Shown here one piece after another: positions 22,675-28,603 of a DNA stretch of 28,603 nucleotides. Source of the DNA: JAAYZQ01 sp034428935 (GTDB lineage: Bacteria > Chloroflexota > Anaerolineae > JAAYZQ01); the NCBI GenBank assembly GCA_034428935.1, contig DAOUHB010000111.1, forward strand, positions 1 to 28,603, given 5' to 3'. The first letter of the stretch is position 1, and each line of letters starts with the position of its first letter. Below the pieces are notes generated by a model that saw nothing but the letters and a program-made list of their open reading frames with translations, was not told where the DNA came from and did no database searches. A program made the translations under genes and the position numbers.

Positions 22675-24574
22675 CGCTCCTGCCCTCCTTTTCCACCATT
22701 TCCAGCGCCGGGGCGGCGGGCTTGGCTTCGATGCCGGAACCGGCCATCAGCAGGCCAAGCTCTTCCCTCGTCACCTTGTCGGCGTCCGCGGTGCCCACGA
22801 TCCGGCCCTCGTACATGACCGCGATGCGGTCGGAGAGGGCCATGATCTCGTCCAGCTCGACCGATACCAGGAGCACGGCCGTGCCCTCGTCTCGCTTTTC
22901 GATGAGGCGGCGGTGGATGTATTCGATGGATCCCACGTCCAGCCCGCGGGTCGGCTGCGCGGCGATCAGCAGCTTGATGGGCCGCGAGAACTCGCGGGCG
23001 ACGATGACCTTTTGCTGGTTGCCGCCCGAGAGGTTCTGGACGGGAAGATAGACGCTGGGCGTGCGCACGTCGAACTCTTTGACCAGCCGCTCGGCATAGC
23101 TGTACAGCGTTCCAAACTGGATCTCCGGGCCCCTGGAAAAGGGCGGCTCGTAGTACGTGTTCAGCATCAGGTTGTCGGCGATGGGAAAGGCCATCACCAG
23201 GCCATCCTCCTGGCGATCCTCCGGGATGTGGGCCACGCCCAGCTCGGTTACCTGCCGCGGCGAGGCGTTGGTCACATCGGTGCCCAGGATGCGCACGTGG
23301 CCCGCGCTGGCCGACCGCAGCCCGCTGAGGACCTCGACCAGCTCTGTTTGCCCGTTGCCCTGCACGCCGGCCACGCCCAACACCTCGCCGGCGCGGACGA
23401 ACAGGTCAACGCCGCGCACGGTCTCGTGCATCCGCTGGTCCAGGGCCCGGAGCCCCGTCACCTCCAGCACCACCTCGCCGGGGGAGGCGGGCCCCTTGTC
23501 GACCACCAGGGCCACCTCGCGGCCGACCATCATCTCCGCCAGCTCCTCTTCCGACGTCTCCGAGGGCTTGGTCTGGCCGGTGACGCGGCCGTCGCGCAAG
23601 ACGACGATGCGGTCGGCAATGGCCATGACCTCTTTCAGCTTGTGGGTGATAAAGATGATGGACTTGCCCTGGCCGGTCAGGCCGTGCATGATCTCGAACA
23701 GCTCCTCCGTCTCCTGGGGGGTCAGCACGGCCGTCGGCTCGTCGAGGATCAGGATCTCGGCCTCGCGGTAGAGGGTCTTGATAATCTCCACCCGCTGCTG
23801 GATGCCCACCGGCATATCGGCGATGAGCGCCTCGGGATCCACCGCCAGGCCGTACTGCGCCGAGAGCGCCTGGATGCGCCGCGAGGCGACCCGGCGGTCC
23901 AGGGCGGTGCCGATGACCCTCAGGATGGGATAAGTGACCCCGGCAAAGAGCAACGCCAGGAAGATGTACAGGGCCACGCGATTCACGCCCCCGAGCCCGA
24001 GGTCCAGGGCCACCAACAGCGCGGCGCTTGCCACGCCGACGATGCCAAAATAGGGCCAGAAACTCAGGCGGCGGGCCAGGTAGGCGAGGAGAAGTCCCAG
24101 ACCGTATATGACCGCCACCGCTGCCCCACCCGCCACCGCGGCCAACAGTGCCTGGCCAATGTTCTCCAGGGAAAAAAGGCCACCCACAAAGAACAGGAGG
24201 GCGCTCAGCCCCGCGCCGATGCCCATCGTTCGCCACGAAAACGAAAAGCGCGACGGCTCGGTGCCCATGACAATGTTCTCGGCCACGGTAAAGACCGGGA
24301 CCAGTTGAAAGTGCTGGTGCACCATGCCGATGCCCAGGGCAATGGCGTCGTTGGGCTCGTCGATGACGACGGGCTGGCCGCGGACCTCGATCTCTCCCTC
24401 GTCTTGCCGGTAAAGGCCGTAGAGGATGTTCATAAGGGTGCTTTTGCCCGCGCCGTTCTCGCCGAGAAACGCCAGGATCTCGCCCTGTTCCAGAGAAAAG
24501 CTGACCCTATCGTTGGCAAGCACCCCGGGAAAGCGCTTGGTGATGTTGCGCACTTCCAGGATTGGGGCCATCAT
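22667..24574 (-). CDS. BMP-type ABC transporter ATPase with a membrane insertion in NBD1
   Basis: This 635-residue tandem ATPase is YufO/RbsA-like; the usual length is about 510. NBD1 has Walker A G-E-N-G-A-G-K-S-T (38-46), a Q-loop region H-Q-H-F-Q-L (86-91), the signature-like M-P-V-G-I-Q-Q-R-V-E-I (254-264), Walker B L-I-L-D-E-P-T and the H-loop T-H-K. NBD2 is degenerate in the family-typical way: G-N-G-Q-T-E-L in place of Walker A, L-S-G-G-N-Q-Q, A-A-Q-P-T-R-G-L-D with Gln in place of Glu, and no switch His. Between the Q-loop region and the signature, residues 110-224 form a strongly hydrophobic insertion with four probable helices. Start ATG is 24574, or 24571 with a better-spaced GGGAG. 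Confidence 0.92.
   Translation of the reverse strand: MMAPILEVRNITKRFPGVLANDRVSFSLEQGEILAFLGENGAGKSTLMNILYGLYRQDEGEIEVRGQPVVIDEPNDAIALGIGMVHQHFQLVPVFTVAENIVMGTEPSRFSFSWRTMGIGAGLSALLFFVGGLFSLENIGQALLAAVAGGAAVAVIYGLGLLLAYLARRLSFWPYFGIVGVASAALLVALDLGLGGVNRVALYIFLALLFAGVTYPILRVIGTALDRRVASRRIQALSAQYGLAVDPEALIADMPVGIQQRVEIIKTLYREAEILILDEPTAVLTPQETEELFEIMHGLTGQGKSIIFITHKLKEVMAIADRIVVLRDGRVTGQTKPSETSEEELAEMMVGREVALVVDKGPASPGEVVLEVTGLRALDQRMHETVRGVDLFVRAGEVLGVAGVQGNGQTELVEVLSGLRSASAGHVRILGTDVTNASPRQVTELGVAHIPEDRQEDGLVMAFPIADNLMLNTYYEPPFSRGPEIQFGTLYSYAERLVKEFDVRTPSVYLPVQNLSGGNQQKVIVAREFSRPIKLLIAAQPTRGLDVGSIEYIHRRLIEKRDEGTAVLLVSVELDEIMALSDRIAVMYEGRIVGTADADKVTREELGLLMAGSGIEAKPAAPALEMVEKEGRSVG
23903..24247 (-). 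other. Region encoding the four-helix membrane insertion of the ATPase
   Basis: Codons 110-224 of the ATPase encode four hydrophobic stretches, about 117-136, 139-166, 172-194 and 199-221. Charged residues R115, R168/R169 and R227/R228 sit at likely cytoplasmic boundaries. Before it comes E-N-I-V-M-G-T-E-P and after it R-R-I-Q-A-L-S-A-Q-Y-G-L-A-V, segments that are nearly adjacent in ordinary family members. The frame is unbroken, so this is not a frameshift artefact. An even helix count lets both halves of NBD1 stay in the cytoplasm. Confidence 0.8.
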
Positions 24575-24608
24575 CGCTCCCTTCTCAGGATTGCCTCACA
24601 ACCGCAGC

Positions 24609-24659
24609 TTGGCAGAACGTGCGGACCATGGGGGGGGGTTCACCCGCAGATTCTGCCAA
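24609..24659. repeat. Hairpin between bmp-type binding protein and ATPase genes (proximal to ATPase)
   Basis: TTGGCAGAA (24609-24617) pairs with TTCTGCCAA (24651-24659). Inside, TGCGG (24620-24624) pairs with CCGCA (24644-24648), across a 2x2 mismatch. The loop includes a run of nine to ten G. No T-tract follows on the minus strand. Confidence 0.65.
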
Positions 24660-24676
24660 TCCGCCGTTATCGCAAC

Positions 24677-24706
24677 GGGCGGTGCTGAGTCGCCCCAGCA
24701 CCGCCC
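24677..24706. repeat. Perfect 11-bp stem hairpin after the binding-protein gene
   Basis: GGGCGGTGCTG (24677-24687) and CAGCACCGCCC (24696-24706) flank an 8-base loop. On the minus strand it follows the binding-protein stop by about 35 bases and is not followed by a T-run. It fits a 3' stabiliser or partial attenuator that keeps binding-protein mRNA more abundant than the ATPase and permease part. Confidence 0.7.
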
Positions 24707-24741
24707 CGATCACTCTATCACTCTCAAGGTTCCGGCGACGA

Positions 24742-25878
24742 CTACCAGCCGGTGTCGATGTCGCCGGCGATGATGCCCTGGACGATCTCCTGGACCTCGG
24801 CATCGAGCTCCGCGGGGATCTCGCCCTCAAAGTCGTGGTAGGGGGCCAGGCCCACACCCTCGTTCTCCAGCGTGCCCACGAAGACGTTGCCACCGGGGAA
24901 CTCGCCGTTCAGGGCCGATTCCACCACGGCGAACACGGCGTTGTCCAGCCGCTTCATCACCGACGTGATGAGGATGTCCTTCTCGTTGGGCAGCGTGAAG
25001 TACTGGTCGACGTCCACGCCAACACCCCACTTGCCCCGCTCCTTGGCCGCCGCGATGCCACCGTTCCCGGTCTTGCCGCCGCAGCCAAAGACCACGTCCA
25101 CACCCTCGTCGATGAGCGAGTTGCCCTGGATCTTGCCGTCGTCCGGTGCCTCAAAGTCGCCAACGTACACGCCCTTCACCTGGACGTCCGTGCCCTTCTG
25201 CTCGTTGTAGTAGTTGGCTCCCGCCTCGTAGGCGACGATGAACTGCTCCACCGGCGGAATCTGCATGCCCGCCACGTAGCCAATCTGCGGGTCCTCCGGG
25301 TCCTGGAGAACCGCCCAGCCGGCCGCCAGGTAGCCGATGGGGAACGTCGCCTCGTCCACGTTAAAGACGATGCCCGCCACGTTCGGAATCGGCGGGTCGT
25401 AGGCGTTGTCGATGATGGCCATGTTGACGTCCGGATAGACCTCCGCCATCTTGGCCGTGGCATCCGCCAGCAGGAAGCCCACCGTGATGATCAGGTCGTA
25501 ATCCTGCTCGGCAAACTCGGTGATGTTCCGCTCATAGTCCGCCTGGGCCTGGCTCTCGATGAACTGCGCCTGCACGCCCAGCTCGTCCTGTGCCCGCTGC
25601 AGGCCGGCCCACGTGTTCTCGTTAAAGCTGGCGTCGTCCACGCCACCCACGTCCGACACCATGCCGACCTGGAACCCTTCACTACTCGCGGGCTCGGTCG
25701 GCTCTTCGACGGCTTCCGTGGGCTCGGGGGCCGTGGTTGCCTCGGGGGCCGTGGTTGCCTCCGGTACCTGTGTTGGTTCCTGCACCACTGCAGTCGGTTC
25801 TGGTGTGGCGCCGCAGCCGGCCAGTACGAGAGACATGACCAGCAGCATCGCCAAAATGCTAAAACTACCCTTGCGCAT
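24742..25878 (-). CDS. BMP-family substrate-binding lipoprotein
   Basis: This 378-residue lipoprotein has a signal peptide ending in L-A-G-C, so Cys22 is the anchor, followed by a Glu/Pro/Thr-rich stalk with a repeated A-T-T-A-P-E unit (about 27-65). The Med/BMP/TmpC domain starts near 70 (V-G-M-V-S-D-V-G-G-V-D-D-A-S-F-N-E). Family features include I-T-V-G-F-L-L-A-D-A and F-G-C-G-G-K-T-G-N-G-G followed by G-V-D-V-D-Q-Y. Known members bind purine nucleosides or autoinducer-type ligands. ATG at 25878 is chosen because GGGAGGGG precedes it; the open frame extends far upstream through repeats. It is the first gene of the importer operon and supplies its ligand specificity. Confidence 0.93.
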   Translation of the reverse strand: MRKGSFSILAMLLVMSLVLAGCGATPEPTAVVQEPTQVPEATTAPEATTAPEPTEAVEEPTEPASSEGFQVGMVSDVGGVDDASFNENTWAGLQRAQDELGVQAQFIESQAQADYERNITEFAEQDYDLIITVGFLLADATAKMAEVYPDVNMAIIDNAYDPPIPNVAGIVFNVDEATFPIGYLAAGWAVLQDPEDPQIGYVAGMQIPPVEQFIVAYEAGANYYNEQKGTDVQVKGVYVGDFEAPDDGKIQGNSLIDEGVDVVFGCGGKTGNGGIAAAKERGKWGVGVDVDQYFTLPNEKDILITSVMKRLDNAVFAVVESALNGEFPGGNVFVGTLENEGVGLAPYHDFEGEIPAELDAEVQEIVQGIIAGDIDTGW

Positions 25879-25999
25879 TTTCCCCTCCCTTGCAAAATGA
25901 GTCGCGTAGCCGAGATTTACAGGAACGAAACTGCGGAGTGATCGCTCGATATCGCTCACCTCCTTCGCCGCGCTTAATGGCTTTCGGGCCAACAACGCC

Positions 26000-26028
26000 A
26001 TTATACCCCAACTCGTACGGATAAGCAA
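26000..26028 (-). promoter_or_regulatory. Sigma-70 promoter of the BMP-type importer operon
   Basis: On the minus strand TTGCTT (26028-26023), 17 bp, TATAAT (26005-26000). The start is near 25993, leaving a leader of about 115 bases before the binding-protein ATG. No riboswitch fold was recognised in the leader. Confidence 0.75.
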
Positions 26029-26070
26029 GCCCAACCGCCAATTGTGTAGTGTGTTGCAAAGCCGGCCCTC

Positions 26071-26268
26071 CTGGGACCGCCGAGCGCCGGCTCGGCTTTT
26101 CTCTCTGCCGGCAACCTGCCGAGCTGGTGCGATACTGCTGGGACCGCCGAGCGCCGGCTCGGCGTTTCTCTGCCGGCAACTTGCCGAGCTGGTGCGATAC
26201 TGCTGGGATCGCCGAGCGCCGGCTCGGCTTTTCCCTCTACGCGCAACCTGCCGAGCTGGCGCTCGGCG
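26071..26268. repeat. Three tandem copies of a ~66-bp repeat containing a GC-rich palindrome
   Basis: Units begin at 26071, 26138 and 26203 (periods 67 and 65) with CTGGGACCGCCGAGCGCC or, in the third, one changed base. Each holds the dyad GCCGAGC-GCCG-GCTCGGC followed by GTTT or TTTT on the plus strand, then CCTGCCGAGCTGG or a close variant. The third copy diverges in its second half and ends in GGCGCTCGGCG. The hairpin plus T-run resembles a plus-strand terminator, but no plus-strand gene ends nearby. Confidence 0.85.
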
Positions 26269-26296
26269 CTCCCGGCGCGAGCCAGCAACGGCAGCC

Positions 26297-26324
26297 AAAA
26301 GGCCGGGGTCTGGCAACCCCGGCC
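26297..26324 (-). terminator. Intrinsic terminator of the FtsK gene
   Basis: Read on the minus strand, a 9-bp stem GGCCGGGGT / ACCCCGGCC with a 6-base loop (26324-26301) is followed by TTTT (26300-26297). It begins 32 bases after the FtsK stop, a typical rho-independent layout with a short T-run. Confidence 0.7.
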
Positions 26325-26355
26325 CATCGGCACAAGCTCGAAACCCCCGGCAGCG

Positions 26356-28581
26356 TCACAGGGGCGGCAGGTTCTGTTCCTGCCAGTGCTCCGCTTCGGT
26401 GTCCTCGCGCACCTGCCGCGACCCGCCGCCGGTGGGCGAGGGGCCGACGATGCCCTTTTTCTCCATCGTCTCGATGAGGCGCGCCGCCCGCGAGTAACCG
26501 ATACGCAGCCGGCGTTGGAGCATCGAGATGGAAGCCCGGTCTTGCTCCTGGACCAGGGCGATGGCCTTGGGCAGCAGCTCGTCCTCGCCGGCGGCCTGCG
26601 CCTGGCTGGCCTCGATCTCGTCCCACATCCGCTGCTGCACCACCGCCTCGGGCTGCACCGCCTCCTGGGTGCCGCGCACGCCCTTCCAGTAGCGCACCAG
26701 GGCCGACAGCTCCTTGTCCGACACGTAGCAGCCCTGGAGCCGCTGGAGCTTGCTCGAGTCGGGGGCCATGAACAGCATGTCGCCCCGACCCAGCAGCTTG
26801 TCGGCCCCCACCGAGTCGATGATGACCCGCGAGTCCACCTGGCTCGTCACCGCAAAGCTGATGCGGGCCGGGAAGTTGGCCTTGATGAGGCCCGTCACCA
26901 CGTCCACGCTGGGCCGCTGCGTGGCAATGACCAGGTGGATGCCCGTGGCCCGGGCCATCTGCGCGATGCGACAGATGGACCGCTCCACCTCGTCGGGCGC
27001 CACCATCATCAGGTCCGCCAGCTCGTCGATGACCACCACCACGTAGGGCAGCAGCTTTTCGCCCTTGGCCAGCAGTGCCTGGTTGTAGGCCTCGATGTTC
27101 CTGGCCCGCGCCCGGTTAAACATCTTGTAGCGGCTGTCCATCTCGCGCGTGGCCCAGTTCAGGACGCCCACCACCCGCTCCAGCTCGATGACCACCGGTG
27201 CCCGCAGGTGGGGGATGCCGTTGTACGACGTCAGCTCCACCATCTTCGGGTCGATCATGATGAACTGCACCTCGTCGGGCGTGCGGTTGCACAGCAGCGA
27301 GGCGATGATGGCGTTGACGCACACGCTCTTGCCCGAGCCGGTGGCGCCGGCGATGAGCAGGTGGGGCATGGACGTCAGGTCGGTGGCGATGGCGTTGCCC
27401 GCCACGTCCTGCCCCAGGGCGATGGGCAGCGGCCCCTTGATGGAGCGAAAGCTGTCGCTCTCCAGCACCGTGCGCAGGGCCACCAGCGAGATCTCGGAGT
27501 TGGGCACCTCGATCCCGACAATGTCGCGCCCGGGCACCGGCGCCTCGATGCGGATGGGCGAGGCCGCCAGGGCCAGGGCCAGGTCGTTGGACAGGTTGGC
27601 GATCTTGCTGACCTTGATCTTGGCCCGCGCCACCCGGCCCTCGTTGTTGCGCTTTTCGATGTAGCCCGGCTCCACGCCAAACTGGGTGACCGTCGGCCCC
27701 TGGTTCACCTCCTTCACCTTGGCCGGCACGCCAAAGCTGTTGAGGGTGTCCTCGATGATGCGCACCCGCTCGCGGATCTCGGCCTGGCTCAGCTCCTGCT
27801 CGACGGCGTCGGCCAGGATGTCGTCCACGTTGGGCAGCCGCCACACCTGCTCGCCGCCGATGATGCGCGGAAAAACGCTGCCCGGCTGCCGCGGAGTCAA
27901 GTGCCCGGCCGGCTCCAGCGGGCGGGCGTCGATGCCCTCGGGCTGTTGCTCGGAAATGGCCGGCGGCGGAGAGGGCAGGCCGGCCGGCCTGTCGGGGCGG
28001 TTGATGCGGATGCCGGGCAGGCTCGGCTGGCGGCGAAACAGCCGGGCGACGGCGTTGGCCAGGATGGCCCACATCTCGCCCAGCGACAACCCCAGGAGCA
28101 TCATCAGGCTGATGATGGACAGCGCCACCAGGACCAGCCACGCGCCCGGCGTGCCCAGGCCGCTGACCAGCAATTGGCTGAGGCCGTAGCCCACGTAGCC
28201 GCCGCCCTCGCCGTTGGCCGCCGTCGCCAGGGGATCCTCGCCGCCGGCGATCATGTGCATCAAGGCCAGGGCCAGGAAAAAGAGGAGCGCTCCGCCCCAC
28301 GGCTTTTCCCGCTCCAGGTTCATCTGCCGGCCCAGCCCGAGGAAGATGAGCCACAGGCCCACGGCGCCAAAGCCGATGGGCATGAGCCACACACCCCAGC
28401 CCACCGCCGTTTCCAGCAGCTCGATCCAGTTCTCCATCAGCCGCCCGCGCTCCACGGGGATGAGGCTCAGCAGCGTGAGCAGGGCCATCAACAACAGCAG
28501 GATGCCCCAGATCTCGGGGCGCAGCGTGCCCCCGAGGTCCATGCCTCCCGGTTTCTTTTTCGTCGTACGTCTCTTGGCCAT
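26356..28581 (-). CDS. ftsK: FtsK/SpoIIIE-family DNA translocase
   Basis: This 741-residue membrane-anchored motor pumps chromosomal DNA at the division septum or spore-like compartment. About four N-terminal helices (near 25-43, 59-83, 94-113 and 131-170) are followed by a Pro-rich linker, then the alpha-domain (about 255-350) and the RecA-like motor with Walker A G-A-T-G-S-G-K-S (about residue 412) and Walker B V-V-V-V-I-D-E-L (about 512). Q-R-P-S-V-D-V-V-T-G-L-I-K is family-typical. The C-terminal gamma winged helix (about 670-741, R-R-L-R-I-G-Y-S-R-A-A-R-L-I) reads directional DNA motifs. ATG at 28581 lacks a strong ribosome site. A terminator follows the gene. The gene is complete; its promoter is outside the window. 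Confidence 0.96.
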   Translation of the reverse strand: MAKRRTTKKKPGGMDLGGTLRPEIWGILLLLMALLTLLSLIPVERGRLMENWIELLETAVGWGVWLMPIGFGAVGLWLIFLGLGRQMNLEREKPWGGALLFFLALALMHMIAGGEDPLATAANGEGGGYVGYGLSQLLVSGLGTPGAWLVLVALSIISLMMLLGLSLGEMWAILANAVARLFRRQPSLPGIRINRPDRPAGLPSPPPAISEQQPEGIDARPLEPAGHLTPRQPGSVFPRIIGGEQVWRLPNVDDILADAVEQELSQAEIRERVRIIEDTLNSFGVPAKVKEVNQGPTVTQFGVEPGYIEKRNNEGRVARAKIKVSKIANLSNDLALALAASPIRIEAPVPGRDIVGIEVPNSEISLVALRTVLESDSFRSIKGPLPIALGQDVAGNAIATDLTSMPHLLIAGATGSGKSVCVNAIIASLLCNRTPDEVQFIMIDPKMVELTSYNGIPHLRAPVVIELERVVGVLNWATREMDSRYKMFNRARARNIEAYNQALLAKGEKLLPYVVVVIDELADLMMVAPDEVERSICRIAQMARATGIHLVIATQRPSVDVVTGLIKANFPARISFAVTSQVDSRVIIDSVGADKLLGRGDMLFMAPDSSKLQRLQGCYVSDKELSALVRYWKGVRGTQEAVQPEAVVQQRMWDEIEASQAQAAGEDELLPKAIALVQEQDRASISMLQRRLRIGYSRAARLIETMEKKGIVGPSPTGGGSRQVREDTEAEHWQEQNLPPL

Positions 28582-28603
28582 CTCTAATGAATCCTCACCG
28601 CGC

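Larger units (their letters stand above)
25879..26355. other. Intergenic region with promoter, repeat array and terminator
   Basis: This 477-base gap lies between the FtsK stop and the binding-protein start, both on the minus strand. It contains, from right to left, the FtsK terminator, a tandem repeat array and the importer promoter with its leader. No supported gene was found; frames open across the array result from the near-multiple-of-three repeat length. Confidence 0.7.

Noticed and set aside
22154..24688. 844-codon plus-strand open frame opposite the ATPase and permease genes
   Set aside because: It spans two real genes in antisense and has His/Gln/Asp-rich low-complexity composition, so it is a shadow.
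25879..25960. Possible leader peptide upstream of the BMP binding-protein gene
   Set aside because: The GTG after AAGGAG (minus strand, near 25957) is too close to its ribosome site and runs in frame into the main gene, so it is not a separate leader ORF. The lipoprotein signal clearly begins at 25878.
26071..26268. Repeat array considered as a CRISPR
   Set aside because: The units are head-to-tail copies of the whole ~66 bp without unique spacers, and no cas gene is nearby.
26386..28587. 733-codon plus-strand open frame opposite ftsK
   Set aside because: It is the mirror frame of an intact FtsK with no recognisable domains and a composition typical of antisense frames in GC-rich genes.

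Overview
This 28.6 kb, GC-rich window looks like chromosome of a Chloroflexota bacterium, probably from the Anaerolineae/Caldilineae side of the phylum. The evidence is protein style only. A sugar-binding lipoprotein carries the V-T-Q-E-V-E-K-E repeat linker, surface proteins have long Thr/Pro linkers around LysM, beta-propeller and M23 domains, lipoboxes follow Gram-positive-like signal peptides, and GTG/TTG starts are frequent. No rRNA, tRNA or CRISPR array was seen, so this placement is an inference.

Layout, left to right. (1) 1-160: the edge of a mobile element on the minus strand, with a 15-codon start of a transposase-like gene and three terminal repeats spaced 22 bp apart. (2) 181-5864 (+): a LacI-regulated sugar operon consisting of the LacI regulator, a binding lipoprotein, two MalF/MalG-type permeases and GalT. 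It suggests galactose or galactoside uptake and entry to the Leloir pathway. The ATPase is missing and must be shared from elsewhere. (3) 5871-6994: a cluster of palindromes, then a Phd/YefM antitoxin and PIN toxin pair behind a perfect sigma-70 promoter with a palindrome over the start site. (4) 7057-12933 (-): a LeuC-like/LeuD-like dehydratase, a beta-decarboxylating dehydrogenase, an acyl-CoA dehydrogenase and glycerol kinase, read from one promoter near 13039-13011. (5) 13258-18865 (+): DedA membrane protein, TPR protein, LysM/beta-propeller anchored protein, M23 peptidase and a small lipoprotein; this is a cell-envelope block. (6) 18790-25878 (-): a BMP-type (nucleoside-like) ABC importer, consisting of binding lipoprotein, ATPase and two permeases, translationally coupled to a Zn-type uroporphyrinogen-decarboxylase-family protein. 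(7) 25879-26355: about 0.5 kb of intergenic DNA with a three-copy tandem repeat of about 66 bp. (8) 26356-28581 (-): an FtsK/SpoIIIE translocase with its own terminator.

The most unusual object is the BMP-type importer. Its ATPase carries a hydrophobic insertion of about 115 residues, with four predicted membrane helices, inside the first nucleotide-binding domain between the Q-loop region and the signature motif. Both permeases have extra N-terminal membrane helices. All three proteins are about 100-130 residues longer than usual for their families, so the complex may have an additional membrane layer in which the ATPase is itself an integral membrane protein.

Other points of interest are a 20-bp palindromic element found six times in two neighbouring surface-protein genes and in two reading frames, a perfect consensus promoter pointing antisense into glpK, a dehydratase/dehydrogenase trio whose specificity residues fit no standard enzyme cleanly, and a 76-bp tail-to-tail coding overlap that looks like a rearrangement scar. 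Promoters here are close to consensus and all have a 17-bp spacer, which makes them readable by eye.
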